Source: Prorocentrum cordatum
Lineage: Eukaryota > Sar > Dinophyceae > Prorocentrales > Prorocentraceae
Length of the DNA: 64,000 nucleotides
Assembly: GCA_963575745.1 (NCBI GenBank)
Contig: CAUYUJ010002747.1
Span: forward strand, 248,001-312,000
Direction of reading: 5' to 3'
Part shown: piece by piece, positions 1-11,100 of the stretch
How positions within the stretch are numbered: position 1 is the stretch's first letter
Layout: the number at the start of each line of letters is the position of its first letter
Made by a program: the position numbers and the translations under genes
The notes under the pieces: generated by a model
Told to the model about the DNA's origin: nothing
Seen by the model: the letters and a program-made list of their open reading frames with translations, nothing else
Database searches by the model: none

Positions 1-12
1 AATTCCCTTTTC

Positions 13-393
13 ATGGCGCGCCCAACGCTCGCGCAGTTACTGGCCAAGTTCATCGTGGCCGAGAGCGATGGGGTTTGTGCGCCCTTTGTGTTCATGGTCG
101 TGAACAGAATGGACTTCTACGGCGGGCCGTCGGCGAAATGCGGTTGCTGGCGGGGTGCAAGACGAGATCGTCACGTTGCTATTCTTTTCATCGGCATTGC
201 GCCTTGGGCTGCGGCAGCCCGTTGCCGCGGGCCTCGGCGTCGGGGCATTCATAGCCTTTGTGAACATGGGCTTGTCGGACGTCCAGTTCCAGTTCGAGTT
301 CATCTTGCCGGGGTGCTTGGCTCCGACGGCGGCCGTGGATATGCCGCCTGCAGGTCCTTGACAGTTTCATCACGCATGACCACGGGGAGTTGA
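13..393 (+). CDS. Weak coding candidate, unrecognised
   Basis: The frame is open for 126 codons from an ATG at 13. Its first 45 or so residues (beginning MARPTLAQLLAKF) have a mixed, protein-like composition, then it becomes Arg/Gly-rich. A second frame from 155 also looks partly protein-like, so an intron or frameshift near 150-160 is possible. No family is recognised. It could be a 3' exon of a gene lying left of the window, or chance. Confidence 0.2.
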   Translation: MARPTLAQLLAKFIVAESDGVCAPFVFMVVNRMDFYGGPSAKCGCWRGARRDRHVAILFIGIAPWAAAARCRGPRRRGIHSLCEHGLVGRPVPVRVHLAGVLGSDGGRGYAACRSLTVSSRMTTGS

Positions 394-814
394 CATGCGC
401 GTCGGTCGGGCCAACACGGGGGCAGTGCGGCCGCAGCAGGGGTCGCCGCCGTCAACAACGCTGCGGCGCGTCATAGAACCTCGCTGGCGTCTTCGGTTTC
501 CATGCCCCAGAGGCGTTCATCCGCGGGACAGGCACGCACCGCCCCCGCGAGATCAGGCGGCGGAGACGTTCCTCTGGCAAGGGGGCGCCAACCATTCGGC
601 GCAATGAATCTTCTCCGTTCCAGTCTTCGCATGGGGGCGTTTGGGCGAGGTCCTCAGTGGCCAGAACCTCGAGGTGCTTGCCAGTTTCTTGCGGACCATG
701 GCGGGAGGGCCATCCTGCGCCTCAGCGGCTTCTGGTGATTGCGACGGGGCGCCGAGCGCTCGCATTTTTTGTGCAACAAATTTGGCTTCGGCCCATAAAA
801 TTGAAAGTGGCCCG
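394..814. other. No gene seen
   Basis: GC-rich sequence with only short open frames in several phases and no recognisable motif. Confidence 0.4.
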
Positions 815-1256
815 CCGTGCACCCCCCCCCCCCACCCGTGCGCTTGCAGGGGGTGTGATCGGTGTGGGGCGGCGCGCGGCGGCAGGGCGCGCGGGCGTCG
901 GTGAACGGGGTCAGCGGCTGCGTGCGAGGGGGGGGGTGTGCGGGGGGGGGGGGGGGAGAGGGCTAACAAGAGGGTGTGGGGGGGGGAGGTGGGTGTGGGG
1001 GGGAGGGGCAGGGGCGCTCTGGGAGTGGGTGGGTGGGTGGGGGGGTGGGGCGGCGGGGGGTGGTGGGGGGGGGGGGGGGGGCGGTGATGGGGGGGGGGCG
1101 GGGGGGGGCGGGTGGGGAAGAAGGCGGAAGGAAGGTGAGGGGGCGCCGTTGTTGGGGTTTTGGCCAACGCGCTTGGCAAGAACCTGAGAGAGGGCGTTGG
1201 CGCGCCACGGGCGGAGCGGGCAGGAGAAGAGGAGGGGGGGGGTTGCGATGAGGAAG

Positions 1257-1297
<41 letters not shown>

Positions 1298-1450
1298 GGA
1301 GGGGGGGGGGAACGGGGAGGCGAATGAGGGAGAGGATGCGGAGGGGCGAGGGGAGTGGGGGGGAGGGGGGGGGGGCGAGGGGGGGAATGGGGAGGGGGGG
1401 GGGGGGGGGGGCGGGGGAGGGGGGAGGAGGAGGAGGACTGAGGGGGGGGG
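815..1450 (+). repeat. G-rich low-complexity tract with a G36 run
   Basis: After a short C run near 823, the + strand is almost entirely G with scattered A, T and C. The longest uninterrupted run is 36 G at 1260-1295. Many separate runs of four or more G give strong G-quadruplex potential. Long frames crossing it on either strand encode only poly-Gly, poly-Arg or poly-Pro and are not treated as genes. Confidence 0.9.
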
Positions 1451-1465
1451 TGCGGAGGGAAGGAG

Positions 1466-2600
1466 ATGGCGGCGACGAGACCGACGATGGCGACGACGAC
1501 GTTTAGGATTTCTGTTATTGCAGCCGCGTTGATACATCTGCCTTTGCTTTCTCGCGCGTGGTTTTCGTCTCCCGAGCGCGCGCTTTTTTCTTCGAACCCG
1601 CCGCGTTTGGTCGCGCGCCATTCGGGGCCGCGCGGGGAGGCCATGGCAAGTGCGGAGAGTTGGCTTCCCCGTGGCCGCGTCTTTCACGTGTCAGGGGGCC
1701 CAGAAGGCGCGGCGCGAGCGCGGCCTGGCTTGTTGCCTCGGGGGCGGCCGCTGGCGCCAGCGACGGGCGCGCAGTTCATAGCAGGGTCCGCGCGCGGGGG
1801 TGCGAAACGCATCGCATCGCGCGCGCCCTCATCGAGGCGCTGCGGCGGCTGGGGGCGTGGCGCGGCGGAGTGCGCTACGACCGCGGCCCCAGCCGAGGGC
1901 ATCTTAAAGTGCTGCCCCTGGCTGGGGCCATTGACCTTAGGCCATTTTGCCCCCTGGCGTGGGCGGGCCGCGCGGCGCATCGGTTCATTGGCCCGCTCAA
2001 TGGCGCCTGGCGCGTCGACGGTGGTGAGCGCCTGGTCGTCGACGACGCGGCGCTGCGCGCCGCGGAAGTGTTGCGCGCTGCGGCGGCTGGCCACTGGACG
2101 CGCGACGTTCAAGGCCGAGCCGCGTTGGAGGGCCGAGGCCCCTTTATTTCAGAAGGACAGGGGAATGTGTCATCGCCCGCTCCCGCCATGCCGACTGGGA
2201 GCTTCAGGGCCAGTGATGCCCAAGCTCGGGCGCGGCGTGGGGGGATGCGCGGACTGGCGCGCGGCGCTGTGGCCCAGCAAGTGGGCTTCGTCAGAGGCAG
2301 CGGGCGCGCTCCGCCTTGGGGCCTGAGCTTGGCTCACCAGGTTGAGGTGGCGAGGGCGCGGTGACCATGGATCCAAGAACGGCTTCATCGGAGGCACTTG
2401 CGGCGATGCCTCGAGGGGGTCATGGGCGAGCCGCTGGCGATCGGGTTCCTGGCCATGCCTCGGACTTCGGGAACATGTCCTCGACCAGCCTGGGCGGCGC
2501 CACCCTGAGCGCCGCGGAAAATGCCCTTTCGCTCATTGGTGTTGAGCGAAACGCAGCCCTGGCGGTCAAAGCGCCAAGCCGCTTGGCCGCCAGCTAGCTG
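1466..2600 (+). CDS. Possible multi-exon gene, N-terminus signal-peptide-like
   Basis: From the ATG at 1466 the frame gives a short Thr/Arg leader, a hydrophobic stretch (FRISVIAAALIHLPLLSRA), then a Ser/Arg-rich stretch. That layout resembles a signal peptide plus transit peptide of dinoflagellate plastid proteins. At about 1820-2160 a different phase reads better (HRIARALIEALRRLGAWRGG onward), and at 2361-2597 a third phase gives an Ala/Ser-rich segment ending in TAG. If real, the gene has at least two introns whose sites I could not place. The opposite strand is also open here, so confidence is low. Confidence 0.25.
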
Positions 2601-3090
2601 ACGGCGCATGATGCGTCGGCGGCCGAGGTGTTGTTTGAAGGGGGGTGGGTGGGTGGGGGGGGTTCCGCCATTGACATTGTTTGCGTTTCCAGTGGCTCGA
2701 TTCTAGTGGGCGCTATTTGTGCCCAATTTCCCAAAACACGCGTGCTTCTACATTGGATTCGGCGTTCAAGTTTCTTTGGCCGTCGCGCGGGTCACGTCAG
2801 CAACATCGGTTTCAGGCTGCGAAAGGTGTACATTCTGCGCGCTGTGCAGTTCCCGCAGCGGACGCGTTGACAACAGCGACGGGGCTTGTTTGTTGTTGGT
2901 GGTGGTTGTTAGTTTGTTGTTTTCAGCATTCTCTTTTCTTACCGTTGCCAGGAGAGGGGGTGCGGGGCGTGTGGGTGGGTGGGTGGGTGGGGGGGGGGGG
3001 GGGGCATAGTTGTCCGCGCCGCGAACAAGCGATGGCGGCGTGCGCAAACGCAACTCGGAGCTCGGCGCTCGGCGCGGGCACGGCGCGCGG
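2601..3090. other. No gene seen; short G run
   Basis: Contains a GGGT/G-run segment near 2965-3004 and T-rich stretches near 2890-2940. No frame resembles a protein. Confidence 0.4.
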
Positions 3091-3256
3091 GGACGACGAC
3101 GGCGACGACGACGACGACGGCGGATGCAATGGCGAACGGCGACGGAAACGACGACGACCGACGACCGGCAGCCCACGACCGACGACCGACGACGACGACG
3201 ACGACAACGGCGACGACGACCGACGACCGACGACGACGACGACCGACCACGACGAC
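3091..3256 (+). repeat. (GAC/CGA)n microsatellite
   Basis: Imperfect GAC trinucleotide array with CGA and ACC variants. It produces Asp/Thr/Arg-rich pseudo-frames in all phases on both strands. Confidence 0.85.
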
Positions 3257-3334
3257 TGCATTCGTCATGCGAGCACACAGGGTAAGAAGCCACAGGGTAC
3301 AGTAGAGTAGAGCCGAAACAAGGCAGCTCATCGG

Positions 3335-3515
3335 TGTTGTAGAGCCCCCTTTCCTCCCCCCCTCTCCTCCCCTCCTCCTCGCCTTTCCTTTCCTTTCCTC
3401 CCCGCCTTTGCTCCTTTCCTCTCCTCCTTTCCCACCCTCCTTTCTCCTAGTATTGCAGTAATAGAGCCCACCTTTCCTCCCCTCCGCCTCACCTCTCACT
3501 CCCACTTGCTTCCTC
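3335..3515 (+). repeat. Pyrimidine-rich CCTTT/CCTCC tract
   Basis: About 180 bases of C and T with few purines, mostly CCTTTCC and CTCCT units, containing two partial copies of an ATAGAGCCC motif (near 3337 and 3461). Such tracts can act as splice acceptor tracts, but no convincing exon follows. Confidence 0.6.
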
Positions 3516-4287
3516 CTTTCTGCGATGGGGTTCTGCGTCCTCTCTGGCGGCAACGTTCCCGAGTGCCGTCCCGTTCGCGCACGCGGGCTTGTGGGGGAGG
3601 AGATGGGCGGCCTCGCCCTGCCCCTCCTCAGCAGCTCTCTTGCTGCTTTCCATCATCCGGCCAGCCGCCGCGGCGACAGCGGAAGGATGGGGGGGGGGGG
3701 GCGCGCGCGAGCGGGAGATGGAGGGGGAGGGGCGGGAGGGCGACGCATTGTTTTCGCCAGAATGGTTTCAGATGGTCTGTGAGAGCGCGCCCCGTGGCCC
3801 GCGTTCTCAGGAGAGGTCTGGGGCTGGTCGATTGTGCGCGTGCCGCGTTGCAGGCGCTTCTCGCATGGGCGGGCATTCCTTTAGACCATCGTCTGGCGAT
3901 GGGCACAGTTCGGCATTTGGGGTGACAGGCGAGCTCGAAGTGAACGCGCCGTGTACGAGGATAGTTTTGTTAGTCAGAAAGATTCCCTAGGCCGCCGTCT
4001 GCTGTATCCGTTATGTTTTCCGTCAGCGCCCATTGTTTTCAAGTTTCCCAGGGGGCCCCAGCAGCGCGAAAACTCATGGTGCCCTTCGTGCGTTCCTCGG
4101 GTAGCAGCTCGGCCACGAATGCCGCGAGGGCGCCAGTGGTGTTTCCAGGGTTTCATGCGCATCCAGGAGTCTTTGGGCCAGTCAGTGGCAACGCCCTCCA
4201 ATATCATTGTCGTCGTTGTCGCCAAGGCGGCGTCCATGCAGCGGTTATTTTCATGTATGTGCGACGACGTTGCGTGTCTCAGGGATT
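3516..4287. other. No supported gene
   Basis: An 85-codon + frame starts at 3525 but turns Gly/Arg-rich and matches nothing I recognise. The rest is mixed sequence without clear coding character. Confidence 0.35.
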
Positions 4288-4308
4288 CTATATATATATA
4301 TATATATA
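4288..4308 (+). repeat. (TA)n microsatellite
   Basis: Uninterrupted TA dinucleotide array in otherwise GC-rich DNA. Confidence 0.9.
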
Positions 4309-4814
4309 AATTCATTGTCATGGCCGCCGTGATCATGACACTTGCCCCCAACACCATCACCAGCACTGACATCATCGGATCAACCCCACCGTCACCAGCA
4401 TACCACAGTGATCTCACGGATATGGGCCTTCCTTGCCTCGGTTAGGGTAGAAGAAGGGCGACGAGCGAATCGACGATACCCGTCATGCGTGCAATCATCA
4501 TTGCAACCGTTTTGCATAGGTTGGCTTCGAGAGGATGTTTCGAGCAGGAGCCAATGTGCCTGACCTGTAAGCAGACTGCATGGATGTCTTGAGTTGTCCT
4601 TGCTGTTGTCGGGTTGCCTTGCGCTGGGGTCCTCGGTTCGGTGGTCTCAGAGTCGTGAGCCTCGGCCGTGCATTCCCTTTGGCTCCTTGATTTTGCCTGT
4701 GAGTGAATTGCGCGCCCGAGGGGCCTACGCGGCCTCAGGAGAGACCCCCAGTTAGGGGCCCAACATTTTTTTCGAGAAGATGGCTGCCTTCAGAAGGCGT
4801 TGATGGCGCCCGTG
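4309..4814. other. Intergenic, upstream of the first gene
   Basis: Mixed-composition DNA with no protein-like frame. It would hold any promoter of the gene beginning downstream, but no TATA-type element stands out. Confidence 0.4.
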
Positions 4815-4836
4815 TCCGTAGACTTTTTGAGTCAAG
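4815..4836 (+). other. Relic of the dinoflagellate spliced leader
   Basis: This 22-nt stretch matches the known DinoSL at 18 of 22 positions: it keeps TCCGTAG at the start and TCAAG at the end, with changes at positions 8, 10, 16 and 17. It is not followed by the GT donor expected of a functional SL RNA gene. It lies 123 nt upstream of the chosen ATG. A pyrimidine-rich stretch ending CTACCCAG at 4890 could be the present trans-splice acceptor, which would leave the relic in the outron. A chance match this good on either strand of 64 kb is unlikely under equal base frequencies (about 0.005 expected). Confidence 0.6.
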
Positions 4837-4959
4837 CTACAGACAGTGACAGCTGTTGAATATCTCTTGCATATCTCTAATTCTACCCAGAGTGAGCGCA
4901 TGTTCATATTCATCCGTGTGTTCATATTTGTCGTGTTTGCCGACGCCGTGGTGGCAGGC

Positions 4960-7900
4960 ATGGGCGGCAAGAAGACTGGTGCTGCTGCTTCTAAGCGGGC
5001 TGCTGCTGCTGCTGGCGCAGAGTGTTCTGTTCAGGGCAGTCGCGGTGGCGGACATGAGGAGCCCTCGAAGCGAGCATGCGTAGCCCAGGGTGACAGGTGC
5101 CAGTGCGCATTGTGCAAGCAGAAGGCAAAGGACAGCAGGTATGACAAACTTCAGTTTCGCCGCGTGTGCGGTTGCTCACCTTGTAAAACAAACATTGTTT
5201 CTGGCATCCGCGGGCCATCCTGGGCGCGTTTGGGGAAGCATCCTGAAAGCACCCTCGGAAATTTTAGGATGAGCCAGGATCGTTTGTTCATGAACGTTGG
5301 CAGGTTGGGTGTTGATCGAACGACTCGAGGTCATAATTCGGCCCCGTGGTTGTAACCGACATCGGTGTATAGATTTGCCAGAATGCCTTCCATCGGACAA
5401 TATCCCTTGGGCTCTCTACAAGAGTGTGCAGAAGGCGTCTGGCATCGAGAACGTCGCCATGTCTGACAAGTGCGAGGAGTGCTTCACCATCCATAAAAAG
5501 TTCTTTGGGCCCCTCTCCTGGGATATGCTCGTCAGCATGCATGGCAAGGACGAGGACGATTTCAAGGTCAAGGTCCAGAACGCGAGGGGACCTTACCGAG
5601 GTACCTCTGATGGACCTGATGTTAAGGGTGAGGTGGGGGTGGCAATGTCTACAAAAACCTTGATCGGCAAGAAATACATGATCTTGGACGATACCGAGAT
5701 GAGAAAGACTACTGGTAAAAAGCGGCTCACTAAAGAGATTGTGAACACATTCCTATTGTGACTCTCCCTGTGGACGGGGGCACGCAAACGGCATATTTTT
5801 TTCTTCTCGGACGCCAGCGAGCCTTACCGTTTTGCTAAGATCATTCACGAGAAAAGCTTCAGCAACACGAGGTGCGTCATGCCAGCTCAGGACTGCGCCT
5901 GGGATGGACAGGCGAAGTTGTTCACGCAGCACGTCATCAACGAAACCCTGATGGAGGCTAGCGTCCAGGAGGTGCTGAGCAAGGACAAGCTGAACAACTT
6001 GAAGACGCTCGACGAGTACTTGGCTCAAGTTGCAGGTGACGGACAGCCGACTGCAGAGCCGAACCAGGCGGCCGCGTCCAGCGAGTTGACGGATGGGCCT
6101 GCCACCGCCCCGCACGAGCATCTCTCGGGGCCAGCTGCAGCCCCGATGGCACCGCCAACCGTTCCAGTGTCGCCTGCAGCAGCAGGGAAGTCGCCCGCAT
6201 CTTCGAGACTTTCGCCGAGGGGCCTGACCGACGATAGCCCTGAGGGTGGTGCTGGCATCGAGGTGGAGGACTCTGTCTCGAACGTTGGTACCGAGCTATC
6301 GGCGGGGACAGCTGCTGGGTCAGGTGCCGACGGCAAGCGAAACGCAATGCAAGTCCAATGGGCACCATCCTCATGCCTTCAGCCTCTTCAAAATCAGCGT
6401 GTCCCTCTTCCTCCCCCGCCCCGTCCGCCCGCGCCCCATTGTGCTGGGGCATGGGCGGGGGGGGGAGAGGAAGATGAGGGGGGGGGGGAAAGCGTGAGAT
6501 GATGATGCCCTCTGGGTTTGCAGTAGAGCGTTTCCTCAGTGAGGCAGCGGCGTGAGCCCTCTGGAGTATTGGAAGTCGAAGATCCCTATCAATGCAGTCC
6601 TGAGTGGTACTACTGATGGCCGTGCGATTTCAGCAGCGGCGAAGGCGGCGGACAGGTTATGCAGGAACCCCGACCATTCGCAGATGTCCGAGGGCCGTAT
6701 CCTGAAGAACTTCTTGAACGTTGTGCAGCTCGCGAAGAGCATGACCCAAGACAAGATCCTGACGCACGAAAGGGGCGAGCTTTTGAGGACCATCGACCAC
6801 CTGGTGGCTCAGCAGAACATTACGTGGACTCTGGCTGCGAAGGAGAAGCTGTTGGCGTCTTACCTGAAAGTGCTGGAGGATCGCAAGCAGGTCGAGACAT
6901 TGCTCGATGTGGTTTCGCCGTGGGCTTCAGTCCCTGAGGGCCAGGACAATCAAACGCTGCCAGATATTCCGCCGTTCGACCCGAAGTTCCCCAAACTGAT
7001 TTCCATCGAGCTGGACATGCCTGGTAAGTGCGCCCTCTTCCAGCACGTGTTCATCGAGAAAGTCTTGCAGCCTTTGATCCAGAAGGGCTTCGACAGCACC
7101 CAGGAGCTCATGGACGTCGTCGAGAAGGCCATCACGAAGTTCATCCTGGTCGACCTCATCGAGTTGGACGCCTTCGCAGTTGCCACGCTCTCCGAGTGCC
7201 AGGGCGCGTGGATGGCGCTGAGGGTGATCGGTGGCGTGGACATTCAGCTCCACAATAAGGAGCCACCGCGGACGATCAGGTTTTGATCTAAGATTGGAGG
7301 GTGGAGGGTTGTAGAATAAGGAGGGGTGGGGAGGGAAGCTGAAGGAGGGAGAAGGAGGAGGGATGCTGAGTGAGGAGGAAGGAGTAGGGTAGGGAGCCAG
7401 GGAGAAGGAGAGAGGACGACGGATGAGGATGAGGGCGGAGGAGGAAATATGAGGAGGAGCAAGCAGGATGTCAAGAGCGAGGTCGAAATGTGAGAGGCAT
7501 GTGACCGCCCTGGGGTTAACCTGGGCCGTCTTGGACGTCATGGCTTCGTGCTTTGACTTACCGTTGGTTGCCTTGGGTCGTCTTTGGTTGGCTTGGTCCG
7601 TCACTGGGTTTCCCCGAGCCGTCTTAGACTAAATTGAGTTGTGTTTTGGGCCGAAGTTTTGGGCCGAAGTTTTGAATGGAGTCCCGTCTTCGGGGCTATT
7701 CCAGACATCCCGTCCCCCTCACTGGCCGCGCCCAGACGTGGAAGCTGACAATCCAACGAGTAACAGATGTTGGGTGTATTCGTTTGATATGCTCTTGAAG
7801 CATGGGCAATTCGCACCACCTGGTAAGTGCGAACAGACTTGGAAGTCAATGGGTACTTCACTCACGCGCTGCTGTAGGTACGTTGAAACTCCCCGCCTGC

Positions 7901-10900
7901 TGTGCGACCTCGTCGCCACGCTGGCTTTGCCTCGGCGAGGTGCGAGGGGTGGGGTCTGATTGGGTAGTGGCGTGTCGGGTCCGCGTGGAGGAGACTTGAG
8001 GCGCCCGAAGGTGAGGTTTCGTTGCCTCGGCTTGAAAGTGAGGCTGACGTTGTGCGCCAAGTCCCAATGCGAACCCATTGGTTTCGAGTTGGTTGCTTCG
8101 GGCCCCACTAAGGCCAGTTGGGCACACTTGCCTGCGCAACAGGCAGGCACGGCGTTGATTATTTAGTGCCAATGCAGTTTGCACATTTACCTCTCGTTTT
8201 AACCGCCAGGGTTTGTATCCAACTGCAGCGGGGGCTGCATGTCAGTGCTCACCGATGCTCTTGCAACCCCGACCCCTTTAGTAGTTTTTAGTTCAGCGGC
8301 GCCTACTGGGCCCCAGCGGGCCCACAGGGCTCCAAGGGGCCGCGCGGGGCTCTAGAGGCGCACCTGGCCCCATGAGAAAAGCAGTTGTTAAATGCTTTCG
8401 TCTGGTCTCTTGAGGTCTGTTGGGGCCTCGTGAACTCGGTGCGTCTAGAATTGGCATCTCCATCGAGGCCCCGCGGGGCACCCGTGCGATCCCTTGTGGC
8501 CGCACTGGGATGTCCAGAAGCTTCCATCGGGGACCGACCGAACCCGTTGGCTCGCATTCTCCTCCGCAGGGCCCCCTTGGTCTACAACGTTTTCCCCTCA
8601 GCCCCACTGTAGCTCACTTGCGCCCAATGGCTTTTCTCGGGGTCCGCCTGTCCCCCCCCGCCTCCATCGGCCCTTACAGGGGCACACTGGGCTCGACATT
8701 GCCTCTCTTAGGCGTCACTAAGGTTGCCTTGGGTTGCATTGTGCTCCAATAGGTTTGGGTGGACCTGGTAGATGCTCTATTCACAGTGGGCGCTTCCAGG
8801 CACGATCAGGTTCAAGCCAGCCCCATTGGGGGCTATGTGGCTCCAATCTGCCACCCAGTGCGTTCGTGTCTCCCCAATGAACCAACGGTCTTTGCGGTCG
8901 GGGCGTTTCTAGTTCCATGGGGTTGCCTCGTGCTAGCAGTGCAGCTGCGGTTTCGGCGCAATTATGGAATCAGCTGTGCAATCGTTCCGTGGGCAACCCC
9001 TTGGGACCCGCGCGGCAAATGGAGCGAATTCAACGTGAAGTTGTGTCCCCGAGTTTGTTAGAATCGTGCCCCGATTGCTTCTTGCCAGCATGGGCGGGAT
9101 GGCAACCTTGAAGGTTGGCTTTGGGCCCCATCCGTTTTTCGGTCGGGCACATCGGCTCGTTGAATTCCTGCCACGGTAGGGCATTGCTTTTGCATTTGGG
9201 AGTTGCGCGGGTATGATCCGCCCCGTCTTTGGGTGGAGGTGTGGTGTTGTGGTAAGTCGGTGGGGGGGGGCGCGGTGATGGGACCCCTCGTAAAGTTAAC
9301 CCCTCGAGGATTACGTTCAGAAGCTCAAGGCGGCCATCGGGAAGACGCACAAGTCTCCTCTTACACTCATCGCGTCCGCAGTGGACGCCAGCACGTACTG
9401 GACAGGTAGGCTGAACGAGTACATCGAGAAGTTACCAGCGATGCTGCAGCACAGGAATGCCATCCAACATGCTGAAGGCGTTATCAGGGCGCACAATCCG
9501 TCAGAGTGTGAGTTGGACAAGCTCATGGGTACACTGGAAAGTCTGGTTGGCGTGAAAGAGGCCATCCGCACGGGGGGGATCGACGCGCTGCTGACTACCA
9601 TCGCCCGTTCGATCAAGGAGACGCGTGTGTATGTCATGAGGTTGCCGCAGGAGGAGATGGAGATTACGTCGAAATGGTCTAGGGTCGTCGGGGAGGCCAG
9701 CCTGTTATTCCCTATGGATTTGTGGGTCGATGAGTTCAGGACTGAAGCTGCCAACAAACTTGCCTCGTCCAGCATGCCCGCGAAGGTTTCCTCCTGGGTC
9801 TCTGGATGCACTGCTCTCAAGAACAACATGAGGAACATCACCACGCACGAGGCCCGTGTGCCCATCATACAGACAGCCATCGCCAACCTGAAGGACATCG
9901 CTGGTACTACTCCGATCCCTGGGGAGTATTTCACGAGCGAGGGTTTGAGCATCATCAACGAGCAATGTGAGGTATGCGCCACCGTTGCCGCCCACCTTGT
10001 GAAGACGTCGGTGCCAGCTCCCACAGATTCTAGCCTCAAGGCGGCCTCGGATTTCGCGGCGGGCGTGGTCTCGATTGCCACCGTTGCGAACTCGAAGACG
10101 CTGCAGAAGATGGCGAAAGTCATCCAGGCTGGCTGCGCCCTTCAGCTGAGCTGCGTCTCCTTCTGCGGTGATCAGGCAGATATGGACGCGGTGAGCAACG
10201 ACGAGAAGTCGATGAAGGTGCTGCCCGACATGATGCAGGCGCTCGTGGAGATGCAGGGGTCCCTGGCCGCCCTCGGACAAATCGAGGCCGAGTTCTACGC
10301 GACGATGGGCAATGTCAGTGCAGATGCGAAGGAGTTTATCGGCCAGGTCACGGCGAAGGGCGCAGAGAAGGCAACGACGAACCTGGTCGCCACCAACGAG
10401 CGCATGGCGACGCTCGGCAGGGGGCTTCCTGCTGAGCTGCGCGACGAGCTCGAGGGCGAGTGGTGCTCGACCTTCACGGGGAAGACGTTCAAGGAGCTGC
10501 TCGTGCACGCCGAGGGGGCGCTCCTCAAGTGCGACATCAAGGCGACTATTGCGGTGCTCGGCGAGGTGGCTCAGGCACGTAGCGAATTCAATCATTGTGC
10601 ATGCACGCATTTTGGCATTCAAAGCTCAGTTGGCCGATTTCTGTCGGGACCTCGGGAACTAGGGATGGCGGGGTCTAAACGGAGGCCTCAGAGCCAAGCC
10701 ATTTTTTTGAGGAGTGGGTTTGTTTGGGGACGGGTTCTGGTTAAACAGTTTTCGTGCATTGAATACCCGCTGCTTGAGTTCACTTGCGTCTGGTGTCGCC
10801 CGTGAGGCGCTCAAGAAGTACAAGCATGCCCTCGGCCAGGCGGTGCGGCCCGTCGATGACGGGCTGGTGGCGGACACCGCGAAGCGGATGGGGCAGTGTA

Positions 10901-11100
10901 AGACGGCGAAGGCCTTGGGGTGCCTCTTGAACAAGTTCAGGGGCCAGTGCGGCCTCGAGGAGTTGAGGGGTTTCGCGCAGGCGGAGATTCGGGAGTTCCG
11001 CCAGAACAGCGGGCTCAAAGAGAAGGATTGCTTCCCGCCGCTGGTGCTGCAGCGGGTGGCGCTGGCGCTGCAGCTCAAGGCGGAGGAGGCGCTGAGCTGA
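4960..11100 (+). CDS. Multi-exon Cys-motif protein, uncharacterised family
   Basis: Best-supported gene of the window; function unknown. Exon blocks are about 4960-5138, 5373-5758, 5818-6380, 6540-7259, 9309-10574 and 10807-11100, together about 1,100 residues. Domains in order: a Lys/Ala-rich N-terminus (MGGKKTGAAASKR), a CxCxxC cluster, a second CxxC in a segment beginning MSDKCEECF, a Pro/Ala/Ser-rich linker, then long helical regions rich in Leu/Glu/Lys. The fourth block carries DVVSPW followed by PFDPKFP, shared with the gene at 28,770-31,271. Codons favour G or C at position 3. An earlier in-frame ATG at 4900 would add a hydrophobic AT-rich leader; I prefer 4960 because composition changes there. 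One in-frame TGA at 5759 must be spliced out or marks damage. The stop is TGA at 11098. Confidence 0.75.
5759..5817 (+). other. In-frame stop between two coding blocks (short intron or lesion)
   Basis: The same phase is open and protein-like on both sides of a TGA at 5759-5761. A T-rich stretch and GCCAG at 5813-5817 could be an acceptor, but no donor in matching phase was found by eye. Confidence 0.35.
7260..9308 (+). other. Large intron of the first gene
   Basis: Coding character stops after HNKEPP and resumes at DYVQKLKAAIGK. The proposed acceptor is CCCTCGAG|GATTAC at 9308 (AG|G, phase 0). The donor is unclear: a GA-type site at 7260 or a GT at 7236 would both keep phase 0. The roughly 2 kb between holds a GGA/GAGGAT purine tract (about 7300-7460) and unique sequence without protein-like frames. 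Confidence 0.55.
10575..10806 (+). other. GC-AG intron, phase 0
   Basis: The exon ends GCT CAG at 10574, the intron begins GCACGT, and it ends CCCGTGAG at 10806 before GCG CTC. Both flanking frames are clearly coding and in register. The same four bases AGGC span both exon-intron borders, a direct repeat as expected for an inserted (introner-like) intron. GC donors and AG|G acceptors are known dinoflagellate features. Confidence 0.7.

Noticed and set aside
553-1644. A 363-codon - strand frame across the G tract
   Set aside because: It is poly-Pro and Pro/Ser produced by the G runs.
6013-6026. CTTGGCTCAAG in the first gene
   Set aside because: It is ordinary coding sequence (EYLAQVAG) with no match to the rest of the leader.
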